From Lunularia cruciata (taxonomy: Eukaryota; Streptophyta; Marchantiopsida; Lunulariales; Lunulariaceae): a DNA stretch of 64,000 nt. The position numbers and the translations under genes were made by a program. The stretch spans positions 37,834,333 through 37,898,332 of the forward strand of contig OX419756.1 in the NCBI GenBank assembly GCA_948567375.1. Reading direction: 5' to 3'. The first letter of the stretch is position 1. Every line of letters begins with the position of its first letter. Positions 21,912 to 31,399 of this stretch are shown piece by piece. The notes below the pieces were generated by a model, which worked only from the letters and a program-made list of their open reading frames with translations, was not told where the DNA came from and made no database searches.

Positions 21912-22432
21912 TTGGAGTATGTTGGGTCTTGGAGCGATGATGAGGGGAAGGAGTTTGTGGTGGCCTATGCTAGTCACTCCAACAATTTAGCGGAGACAAA
22001 GTATAGTTCATATGAGGGAGAGTGCTTGGCAGCAGTTTGGGCAATACCACATTTCCGATGTTACCTATTTGGTAACCCCTTTACTCTCATCACTGATCAT
22101 CAGCCATTGAAGTGGTTGATGGAGTCCGACAAGCTTTCAAGGAAGCTTTCACAATGGGCTCTGATTTTATAGGAGTATGATTTCACGGTTGTTCATAGAC
22201 CTGGAGTGGTGAATAGTGATGCAGACGGGTTGAGTAGAAACCCATGTCCCAGCCAGCAAGATCAGACCGAAGCATGTTGGCATGGTGAGAGAGATGAGGA
22301 GATGGTGCTAGGTTGGCATGCATCGGCCTTTCTGTGTATATTTGCAGAGGCTTTGGTGATATCTCTCTTAGTGCATACAGGAGGAGTTATTGAGGTCATA
22401 GATCCAGAGAGTGAAGATATTGGTACAATTTA
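21890..22432 (+). pseudogene. Element B RNase H, frameshifted
   Basis: Begins FQVHTDWSMLGLGA in the RT frame and continues one frame over with FVVAYASHSNNLAETKYSSY, EGECLAAVWAIPHFRCYLFG and LITDHQPLKWLM. The region then reads YDFTVVHRPGVVNSDADGLS after a TAG. It would remove the RNA template strand. Confidence 0.88.
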
Positions 22433-22497
22433 GCGAGACATTCATGATGATGTCTTAGTGATGGACTATCTTTGCACTGGTGTTGTGGGTGACATAG

Positions 22498-23547
22498 TTG
22501 GGGCCAAGGAGAGAGACTGTGTTCTTTAGCAAGCCATATGGTTTAGATTGGAGGGCAAACACCTTTTGCGTGTATGGGAGGGATGGTAGAGTGCGAGTAG
22601 TACCACTTCCAGCACAAAGACCAAAGTTGGTCCGTCATGCTCATGAGGAGCTAGGACATTTTGGAGTAAAGCGTACATATAGCTTACTCTGGAGTCATTA
22701 TTGGTGGTGCGGTATGCAAACCAAGGTACAACAGTTTGTTGCCAGATGTGTGGTTTGTGACCAAGTTAGAGTATCATTCAATGCTCCTACGCCACAGTTA
22801 CATTCCATTACCTATCATGAGATTGGGTTATTGTTGGAGTTTGGACTTTTCTGGACCTTTACCGCTGACTCAAAGGCATCATCGATAGGTTTTGGTGATG
22901 GTGGAGCACTTCTCCAAGTAGATTGAGTTGGTGGCACTTCTTGACAAGTCTAGTGAAGGGACAACTTACTCATTTGTGGATCAAGTTCTTAGTCATTTTG
23001 GTGCACCAGCTAAGGTTTTGACTGATCAGGGTACATAATTCTTGGGGGAGTTTCAGGTCTTGTGTGACAAGGCTTTGATTGATCACCATACTACCTCCCG
23101 AGGTCACCCTGAGGCAGATGGCTTAGCAGAGAGAGTAGTTCAGACGGTGAAGAGAGGATTGCAAAAGTATGGTTTGCAGAGAGGCCACTTGGGAGATTGG
23201 GATCTCCAATTACCTTGGTTGGCCATGGGCAATTGGTTCAGCCGGCAAGCCTCCTTAGCATCCTTCTCTTCGTACTTTCTACTCTATGGATGAGATCTAG
23301 ATTTACCTGCAGCATTTGTTGAGATGTTACTATAGTTTTGGACTTGGATGACCCAGATGTATGGATGAGTGCATGTTCTTAGCAGGCAGAGATCTTTTGG
23401 AGAGTGGTACCAATGGCCTTTGAGAACTTGGTGATTGCTCAGCATAGAGATACTTTACGCTATGCTACCATTTGAGGAGGAGGTTATAGACCCTTGATCC
23501 ATCAATTTCATCCAAGAGACTATGTATATCTATAGCAAATAGCATCA
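22498..23547 (+). pseudogene. Element B integrase, broken
   Basis: HHCC zinc module: HAHEELGHFGVKRTYSLL then FVARCVVCDQVR. Catalytic core in shifted frames: first Asp in SLDFSGPLP (about 22835), second in VLTDQGT (about 23020), Glu in GLAERVVQTVKRG (about 23125). Several stops occur, for example after TDQGT. The C-terminal part (YVYL-stop-QIAS) leads directly into the PHD-bearing extension. Confidence 0.88.
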
Positions 23548-23880
23548 ATGACACTTGATGTTTCTACAGGACGCACTATCTTGAGAGTGCGTGAGGTTTT
23601 GCCATTTGGAGTCCTTGTGTTGGAAGGACGTGATGGTGTTGTTTGGAAGGATCATGTGCGCAATTGTGCGCCATGCTACCTCCCAAACATTGATGGTACT
23701 ATGGACCCAAGCTTGGCACTTGTACGTGCGGGCTTGAGGTGTATGTTATGTGGCTCTTCTGGTGGAGCTACTACTATGTTTGTGTGTGATAGCTGTTCAA
23801 GAGGATGGCATATGGCATGTATGACTCCTCCCCTAATAGTGGTTCCTCAAGGACAATGGTTATGTCCTAGATGTACTTGA
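23548..23880 (+). pseudogene. Integrase C-terminal tail with PHD finger
   Basis: An open stretch of 110 codons ending at a natural-looking TGA. After a beta-rich tail (TILRVREVLPFGVLVLEG) comes a complete C4HC3 finger: C65-X2-C68-X11-C80-X2-C83-X4-H88-X2-C91-X14-C106-X2-C109, with Trp two residues before C106 (QWLCPRC). All eight zinc ligands are intact. PHD fingers typically read histone H3 tails. Here it occupies the position where chromoviruses carry a chromodomain, so a role in choosing insertion sites is a fair inference. It was joined to the integrase in the parent element; only stops separate them now. Confidence 0.9.
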
Positions 23881-24034
23881 CCTATAGCTAGTTCATTTTT
23901 TATATGGTATAGATTGCAGACATTCGACTAACGATGGGGCTCCATAGCACTTGGCCTCTTGATCTTTGCCCATTATAGGGTATACCATATACTTGGAGTA
24001 GATGGCTATCTGGAGTTAGAGGGACCTAACCGCC

Positions 24035-24050
24035 AGCTAGGGGGAGCGAT
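24035..24050 (+). promoter_or_regulatory. Element B polypurine tract
   Basis: AGCTAGGGGGAGCGAT directly before TGTGGCACTTTAG. The same tract (CTAGGGGAGCAAT) precedes the LTR of the second copy at 49207. Confidence 0.75.
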
Positions 24051-24714
24051 TGTGGCACTTTAGAGTCTATGTATGACTTATGTGTGAGTTGTGCTTCTAT
24101 AGTGTATGGTGTTGACAGCGATGTATGTTGTATAGCAATGTATATACGCATAACAACTATCATGCCATTTGTAGTGTTGCATCTAGATTGCTCGGACATT
24201 GGAGTTGTAGTGATAGTAGTTAGAGTTATTTTAGCAGTTTCTTAGAGACTACTTTCCGACAGTCAGATTTCGTGTGTGGGGTACTGACTTCACGGTGGAG
24301 CCCACCATCACTTTGCACCGTTTGCACCGTCAAGTGTGCCATCAGCGGGACTATTAGGGTTCAGACCTAGCTCGAGTCTAGGGGGTATACTTTTGAAGTG
24401 TTACTCTAGAGAGCTCACTTCTCTGATGTTGAGCCTTTGAGTTCTTGGCTATGGTGGACAGAGGCCAGCGAGCGTCACTTGGATTCTCTATGCTTGAGTG
24501 GGTGTGGCTTGACTGTATTCAGTGCCCAGTTGTTGGCAATTTATAGAGTGACAGATCAAGTACTAATCTAAGTTGAGTTGAGTTGAGAAGGGTAAACAAT
24601 CTGATTATTGTGGCACTTTAGAGTCTATGTATGACTTATGTGTGAGTTGTGCTTCTATAGTGTATGATGTTGATAGCGATGTATGTTGTGTAGCAATGTA
24701 AATACTAATGACAA
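24051..24714 (+). repeat. Element B 3' LTR region, arranged A-B-A'
   Basis: Segment A (24051-24158, starting TGTGGCACTTTAGAG), segment B (24159-24608, matching the whole 5' LTR), then a second copy of A (A', 24609-24714, starting TGTGGCACTTTAGAG again). A' stops where A meets B. The copy at 49207-49866 has the same A-B-A' order with the same junction CTGATTAT/TGTGGCAC. Confidence 0.85.
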
Positions 24715-24739
24715 TTAGCACAAGCGCCACATCCTTTAT

Positions 24740-25147
24740 CTATGGCTAGTCCTATTAATGGGACTATCTTTTCCCTACGCTCACTACATCTTATGATAGG
24801 AGAAGGATTACCACTAGAGGTCTTAGATTATCAGCCTGAGCAGCCTTTTTGTCTTTATAGGTTACTTTTTGCACAAGCATTGTGCACTACCTCTCTCCTT
24901 TCCTCAAGAGGTTTGTCAAGGATGGTATAGGAGTATCTAAGAGATTGCTTTTAGGTAGATGATCCTTTTAGTGGTCTCACCAAGTTGTTTTAGGTGGCTA
25001 TACTAGTAGCAAGAGGAGAGATTCCTTTGTTTGTTAGTCAGGTGTTAGATGCTAGTTGACTTCTCGTGATGAAGAAAGACATTGGGAGCATTGGACCAAA
25101 TTCTATTGGAAAGATCTTTTTGCACTTGGTCAGCCGCACCATTGTTC
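24740..25147 (+). pseudogene. LINE-like RT relic B, segment 1
   Basis: Decayed frame with FSLRSLHLMIGEGLPLEVLD, AILVARGEIPLFVSQVLDAS and LLVMKKDIGSIGPNSIGKIF, LHLVSRTIVL. This is the GG-R/K-PI-IGE-L--R pattern at the start of a LINE-type RT palm. It is cut at 25147 by a solo LTR and continues at 25837. Confidence 0.6.
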
Positions 25148-25836
25148 TGTGAGCCGGCTTGTCTCTCACTCAGGATGAACCTCTGATGGCTATTATGGTA
25201 GCGCACCATGGACTAAGAAGGCAAGGAACCCGAACTCCATCATACTCCTCCAAGGCTAACACTCCAAGACTCAAGACATTGCTCACTAGAGAACTCAATG
25301 AGAGAGATAGTTGCAAATGAAAGGATGATGAGTACCTCCTCACCCTTGTTTATATACTTGTGAAATAGTTACGTACCAAAGTTACTAATTACTATAGTAA
25401 CTCAAGTTACTAGACTAAAAGTCAAGTAAAGTCAAAAAGTAGAAAGGAATATCCATTCACATGGGCATATTCCCCTAAGCATGTGGTCTTATCTTGACCC
25501 AACCACTAAGTCAAGGATTCTTTCACATGGGCTATCCTTGGACTAAAGAAGAATCCAAAACAAAAAGGCTTGCGGGCCCAAGAGTTCTCAACTCTTTCCT
25601 CAAAGCCAAACACCTAGGAATAATACCAAGTCAACACACTAAAATCCAAAATAGTGGTGCTCATCTTTTCTACTTCCTCTAAAGTAAGGTCCCATCTATC
25701 TTAGCTATGACTAACTTTAGCTAACCATGACGAATATAGAACCATCCTTTATCTCTACATAAATAATATCTCTTAAGTACTTGTAATACCAAGCTAAATA
25801 TCCCAATACCACACACATGCACAAATGGGTGTTACA
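25148..25836 (-). mobile_element. Solo LTR of family E (minus strand)
   Basis: 689 bp, starting TGTGAGCCGGC and ending GGTGTTACA on the plus strand: an inverted full-length family E LTR. GTTC stands on both sides (25144-25147 and 25837-25840), a 4-bp target duplication. Internal region and second LTR are gone, as after LTR-LTR recombination. Confidence 0.92.
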
Positions 25837-26404
25837 GTTCTCACTTTTGGTAGCACCTCAATCTACATCAATTTGGACAGCTACACTTGGAGGAGATGAG
25901 GCTATATCTTTAGGCATTAGGGCACTCTTAGATATCCATCTGGAGTGGATTGTCCTACAAGTGAATGTTGAGAATGCTTTAAATTGCATCTCACAAGCAT
26001 CCATCTTGAGAGAACTTAAGGGAGGCTGATGGATCCTTGGAAAGTCTTATTCTTTTTGTGTGGTCTTTTTATGGCTCTCTTGCTTCCTTTTACTACTAGT
26101 ATGGTTGTTCACAAGAGGGAGCCACCGTCTTGGAGTCAATTATTGGTACACTTCATGAAGATCCTTTAAAGGGACCCTTATTTGCTATGGTTCACTTTAG
26201 ACCTCTCCTATCTACTACTTTGGCCATGCTAGGTTTGTGTATGTCCCTCCTTGTCAAATGATACACACATTGTGGGCCTTGTAGATCAGATTAGGCAGAC
26301 CTTTGACCACTTGACCACCAAGGTACATCTAGTAGGCTTGAGAGTCAAGATATCAAAGTGCAAGGCATGGTCTCCTTTAGGTATTCTTTCCCACCTTGAG
26401 CTTC
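25837..26404 (+). pseudogene. LINE-like RT relic B, segment 2
   Basis: Continues the RT: GGDEAISLGIRALLDIHLEW, VLQVNVENALNCISQASILREL (palm), then PPCQMIHT/SLSNDTHIVG, an eroded version of the catalytic A-D-D-T-x-I-V-G loop, and LRVKISKCKAWSPLGIL. Stops and frame changes are frequent. It is cut at 26404 by element C copy 1. Confidence 0.6.
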
Positions 26405-29400
26405 TGTGACAACCCGGCAAATATCACTTTTGCGGTAATTGGGTAAGTAAAGTTCATTCCCATAGAGATACTATTCAGAAATGTCCAAATACAAAGTCAA
26501 AAGTCACAATTGTAGTTCTTCTTGGTTTCTTCTTTAATCTCTCAGGTAGAAACTAAACCCAGAAGAGAGTAACAAGCTCACAATCTTGACAACTTGTCAT
26601 GAATACACCCACATAATCAGATCATAGCAAATTCTGTCCAAACAACTCTTGATTGCGATGATTCAGATTCTCCCGAAGACGGCACTTTGCTGCAAAGAAC
26701 GATTTCACCTCAAAATTGTGTTCCACCCCTCCACTGAAGGCACAACTTCCTCGATCAAAATTGCTTCATATCAACGTCATGCTACACTCACAAATGCAGA
26801 ATACTACCAACACTACAATTCCTCTTAGATCTGTCAAGGCATTGCTTCGATGCACTTCACTCAGGATCAAACACACAAAATGAAGATCAAGGCTACAGAT
26901 TCCAACATCCACAGACACACTAACTTGCTCTTCGGAATTCTCCACACACTCACAACTACAAACACAAAATTGACAATCAGAATTAAGCTTAAGCGACGAG
27001 CACTAAGAACAGCACTTCGCTTTATCTATCTTCAGCAATATGAATATTGAATAATATAATATTGCGAATGCTCCCCTTAAATACTGAAGCAAATGGCAGA
27101 CTTGCCTACCTATACACCGCTTCCTTACATCTCTTCCTACCTGCAGATCCCAAGTGACAATCTATCTCTTCATATATGCCTCTTCCTATCTCAAAATTGA
27201 CACTTATCTCGATCCGATGTCTACCTCATCATTGGCTTCCAAACCCAATGATCTTCCTACTATTTCTCCTTCTTTGGGTACAACTAATTCTACTAATTCC
27301 TTCACTAATTCTACTACCTCTACACTAGGAACTACAACGGAGCTTAGGGTTACTCCATCTACTTCTTTGTCTCCTAACCTACTCTTCTCTAATGTGTCAA
27401 TCATCAAGTCCGATGACACCTAAATTCCTACTTTTGCAACATCGGGTTTCTGCTTTGCTATCACACTAGTCTGAATTTTCTCTAACTCTGAATAAACTAA
27501 ATCTAATCAAACACTAACATTATTCTCTACTTCTAACATCTTCCGATCTACCTGCTCTCTCAATTAGATCAACAAGGTGTTCATGTCCACATCCTTGGCT
27601 TTTCTCTTCAGAGTTTCCTGCACAAGTAACTTTAACTCATGTAGGCGGGCTTCTTCCAATCTCCCTTCAGTCTCCATGCTTAGAAGTGCTCTCAACCTCC
27701 CCGCAACTTCTCCCATTGATTCCGATGTATATCCTCTAGAATGTTCTGCCTTCAACTCCTCACAATACATCTTCAACTCATCGTCGCACTCCGCAGCAAG
27801 CATCTTCTTCTCTTCTGCATATTGCATGCTCTGCATTTCCGCACTCCTGACAAGTTCTTGTAATCGTTCCTCTTCTTCTTGCCTAGCTTCTAACTCTCTC
27901 TGCCATGCTTGATCCTTGGCCGCTGCACTCTTCTTCAAACTATCCAACTCTTGCTCCGTTACGATGGTCATCACCTTCAAATGGACATTCTTGATGTGCA
28001 CATCACTCACTTCCTCCTTCATCTTGCTCAGCCACATTGCCTATTCCGTTAATTCTCTGGCTTGCCTTTGCATTTCTTTCTCTTTTACCTTGCAGCTTTC
28101 TTGTAACATGGTAAGAATCTTCTTTGTCAAGCCGTCCTCCCTCCGAAGTTCTTCCACTTCTTTACTTCTTCGGACTTGTTGCTCCTGCAACCCCTTCACT
28201 TCACTCATCAAATGCATCACCACCTGCAACTCGTTCATCCCCTTCCTATGATCTTGGGGAATTACCTTCCAATGATCCTTCAGTAGCTCCAGCAATGGTG
28301 TGACCACCTTTGTTAAATACAATATCCCACCGAAATTCCCTTCCTCTTCATCGCCGTCTTTGTCTTGAGTCTTCACCTCCGTCATCGACTCCTTCATCCA
28401 AAGTCGCAATCTTTGTATCTTCAGAGACATTGTGTTGGTACTTTCTTTGTCTTTGCCTCTTGAACTCGGCCTCGCTGGATACTCCTCCTTCTCTTTTGGT
28501 CTTGGCTTGTTCACCACCGTCGCCTGACAAGCTTCACTGACCGCCACCGATTGCTGAACTTTTGGCTCCCCATCGCTATCGCTTTTGGACTCCTCACTTT
28601 TTGAGGTGAGCTCCTCTTCTTTGGATTCCTCCTCTTGCGACTTGGTTTCTTCTTCAGAGTCTGATTCTGATGATGCATCTCTCACCATCTTTGTATTCTT
28701 TATAATCAGCCGTCGAGTCTTCCTTTGAGTGGGAGGCAACTTTGCTTCTTCGGGTTTGCCACGTTTCTTCATCTTTGAACAGGTGATTTCTTTGACCTTC
28801 CACTGTCCGGTCTTCAAGAAATATTCATCGTTGGCTTGCAGATGCAGCATATACTAGCGCTCTTCCTTGTCTGCTTCCCGTCGTAAGTCCGGATGAATGT
28901 GAGACACTATATGATGATGCTCCTCTTTGGTCAGCAGGTTCAACCTGAAGTAGAAATGTGCTGCAAATGGTGCAAAATAATGCGGTGGAGAGCCCCTTTG
29001 CTAATTAATCACCATCTGCCTCGTTTGGTGGTGGAAGCACTTCGCCCAATTCACTAGAACTCCTACAAACATTTGGTGGAAGAACACGGCTTGCTGCATG
29101 TTCACATAGGTTGTTTGTTTTGGCTTGAACATGGCCATCATTGCCCCCATGATGCTTCTTTGAATCGGATCCCAATAGGACTCCACCTTGTATCCATTCA
29201 TCGTTCTTGGAGCAAAAAACAAGTTGCAAATCTTTGCCATTTCCTTTGCAGCATCACACTTCCGATAGAAGGTGATCCCCATCAACTCTCCTGCTTCTCT
29301 CCCCAATACTAACCTCCAATCTGACTCAGTCCATCGAGCCGGATTGCCTCTCTTCCCTTCCACCTCGGGACCCTCCTCACAATTACTGGCAATGATCTTT

Positions 29401-30092
29401 GCCATCATTCCCAAGAAACCAAAATTCCAATTCCATGCTAAAAAGGTAATACAAAGTCTAGTCAAGACTTTGATTCTAGCTACTACATCTAATCTTTGGA
29501 TTGCAAAACCTCACACCGCCAGCGCATTGGCCACCTTCTTCGCCATAATCTGTTCTCTCGTTCTATGATGCTGGAAGATGATACCCTCTCCTGGACGAGA
29601 CACTCTAACTCCCTCGGGATTTTGGAAAATTTCACTCTTGATGGGCTTTTGAACACGCATTACTGCAGGACGACTACTCAAAGGACTTGGCACATTCAAC
29701 TTGTCCTTGCGTAGTTGCAATCTTATATTGCCTCAAATTGTAGTCATTCTTCAGTCAATTTCAGCTTCAAATTTCTTTCTTCTATGTGCAAATCCCGGTC
29801 ACTGTCAAGACATGCTTCTCCTGCCCCCGCTGTTTCTTGAAATGTACTTTCTTGCCACGTACCAAGGTTGTTAAATGGTCTTTGTATCTCCTGCGCCTTT
29901 TGACCCAAAGATGGTGCTCTTTGGACTTTTTCCGTTGTTCTCCTTTTTTGAGTACCTCCATCATTGAATCCGATGTCGTCTTCTTTGGATGTCCTCCAAA
30001 GTTACTTCCGTCCATTCTTCGTCTGTAATTTGACTTCCAGTGCTTACTTCTTCTCTTAAACACTAACAACCACAAAAAATGTGGGTACCACA
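26405..30092 (-). mobile_element. Element C copy 1 (TGTG...CACA, 5-bp TSD)
   Basis: On the plus strand it starts TGTGACAACCCGG and ends GTGGGTACCACA. GCTTC stands on both sides (26400-26404 and 30093-30097), and the LINE-like relic resumes across it. The two ends do not match as direct LTRs, and only TGTG...ACCC is shared in inverted form. Inside is one long decayed ORF on the minus strand and no RT, integrase or known transposase. It is either a non-autonomous element of unknown class or a very long solo LTR with an antisense ORF. Confidence 0.85.
27204..29720 (-). pseudogene. Element C long coiled-coil protein, unrecognised
   Basis: A single minus-strand frame of about 839 codons runs from 29720 to the stop at 27204, interrupted by about five stops, mostly TAG (TGA at 29511; TAG at 29001, near 28852, at 28041 and near 27421; TAA at about 27564). 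N-terminal third: a conserved globular part with ITFLAWNWNFGFLG, ARWTESDWRLVLGREAGE and MQQAVFFHQMFVGVLVNWAK. Middle: Ser/Glu/Lys-rich acidic linker. C-terminal third: long heptad-rich coiled coil, then LGLEANDEVDIGSR. Copy 2 encodes the same blocks in order. A gag-like or other structural role is possible, but I see no zinc knuckle, protease or enzyme motif. I do not recognise the family. A further upstream piece (29782-30075) in another frame may be the true N-terminus. Confidence 0.65.
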
Positions 30093-30486
30093 GCTTCTAT
30101 AGTGGTGTATCACATCTACAAATGAGCTACATGTTTGTGGAGTGCCAATAGGATACGAGGATTTTCTCGCATGCTTCTTAGATGCTGCTCTTGTAGAGGA
30201 TGTTCTCTATGCAGATGATCTTCTATTCCTAGGAGATCCGCAAGTGGCATTTTGTATAATCTCCTCTAGTATTGCTTGTTGATTGACTTATCTTTTTTGC
30301 CTAATTCTCCCCTCTTTGACCTTCCTATCACGTTTGAGAGCCTTTGATAAGAGGATTATGTGGAATCTTGGGTGATATTATTGGACCAAGTATATTTGAG
30401 TGTGTGAGAGTGGATTTTGCATGTAGATAGACATCCATACTAATCTTGTGTGGAAGGGTTGGCTTGCTATCCATGGTGGAGATGAC
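30093..30486 (+). pseudogene. LINE-like RT relic B, segment 3
   Basis: Resumes after copy 1 of element C: ELHVCGVPIGYEDFLACFLD, ALVEDVLYADDLLFLGDPQV, then TYLFCLILPSLTFLSRLRAF, DKRIMW. This is the thumb/connection region that should follow segment 2. It is cut at 30486 by element C copy 2. Confidence 0.6.
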
Positions 30487-30536
30487 TGTGCTACCCACAT
30501 TTTTAGTTTTTTAGTGTTTGTTCTATTTTGAAGGAG

Positions 30537-31069
30537 TGTACAAACAAAGTCGTATTGAACCCAAATGGCATTGGAAGGAAAAGAATTGTGTCTTTGGTTT
30601 GTAATCCAAAGTAAAGTGACTTTGTGTTAGAAGCAAAGTACCTGGATCAAACCCTGCTAGAGAATCCCAAAGTAAGGGAACTTTGTCTTGGGGTGATCAA
30701 CCCAATGCAAAGACAATGTAAAAGACCAAATCCGAGGAGAGAAATAGGAGAATGGAAACTCACATTGGGATATTTGAATGAGTGAAAACTCCAAATGCCT
30801 AGCATGAGCTTTGGCTTTGGTATTTATAGGTAGCATACAAGGCCCTTGAGAAGCTTCTCAAGAAGCTTTCTTCTAGAAGCCGCCTACTTGGCATGCAAGC
30901 TAAGCTAGTTAGAAGCTTCTAGAAGCTACTTACTTGAGGTGCAAGCTAAGCTAGCCAGGAAGCTTCCCAAGAAGCTTCCTAGATACTTTTGGAATATTCT
31001 AGGCTAATTTGTCTTATGTGCTACTTTGTAAGCCCGACTTACTTCATTGTTAAACTCCATATTGTTACA
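30537..31069 (-). mobile_element. Possible solo LTR carrying a heat-shock type promoter
   Basis: This block interrupts element C copy 2. On the minus strand it starts TGTAACAATATGGAG, a common plant LTR opening, and ends GTTTGTACA. No target duplication is visible, so the edges are uncertain. It contains HSE-like boxes and a TATA box in minus-strand order. Confidence 0.45.
30821..30981 (-). promoter_or_regulatory. Heat-shock element cluster plus TATA box
   Basis: A perfect GAAnnTTCnnGAA lies at 30912-30924. Further GAAGCTTC pairs lie at 30850-30857, 30959-30966 and 30971-30978. About 20 bp further along the minus strand is CTATAAATA (30821-30829), a strong TATA box. HSEs just upstream of TATA is the layout of plant heat-shock promoters. 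Transcription would run leftwards from about 30790. No ORF of note follows, as expected of an LTR promoter. Confidence 0.65.
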
Positions 31070-31399
31070 GACAACATAACAACTTCCCTTTGGATGGGCC
31101 AATCAAGAAAGGATAGGCAAGAAAATGGCGGATAACACCAAGATGAATTCATATAGAAAGGGTGAGTGTTAGTGAAGAAGGACAAAGGAATGACTGATGA
31201 ACAAAGAACTATAAAGAATTTGTTGAGGGGATTTAAAAATGTCACACAAGTATCCTAAGCCACTGAGTAGTCAACCTGAAGGAGTGCTTGTAGCCAAGCC
31301 AATCGAGCATTTGATATCTAACAATTTTTTAAGGAGTTAGGATCTTGAGACCATGAGATGGTAGAATTATCTTTCAGATACCACATGTTAGAGATCGCA

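Larger units (their letters stand above)
14853..24714 (+). mobile_element. Element B: Ty3/Gypsy with DNMT and PHD domains, defective
   Basis: Order on the plus strand: LTR, PBS-like site, gag with two zinc knuckles, aspartic protease, C5-cytosine methyltransferase, reverse transcriptase, RNase H, integrase, PHD finger, PPT, LTR. RT before integrase marks Ty3/Gypsy. Every module carries stops or frame changes, so this copy is not autonomous. A second copy of its 3' third lies at 48182-49866. The methyltransferase and PHD modules are not part of the standard Gypsy set. Confidence 0.92.

Noticed and set aside
23548-23880. PHD finger as a host gene next to the element
   Set aside because: It lies inside the element before the PPT and LTR, and the second copy at 48.9 kb has the same order.
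26405-27130. Element C ends as a conventional LTR pair
   Set aside because: The block at 26405-27130 recurs as the 3' end of all four C copies but never at their 5' end; the two ends of each copy are different sequences.
27577-29568. Plus-strand open frames opposite the element C protein
   Set aside because: They are Ser/Leu/Cys-rich mirror frames of the minus-strand coiled-coil ORF, with no domain of their own; copy 2 supports the other strand.
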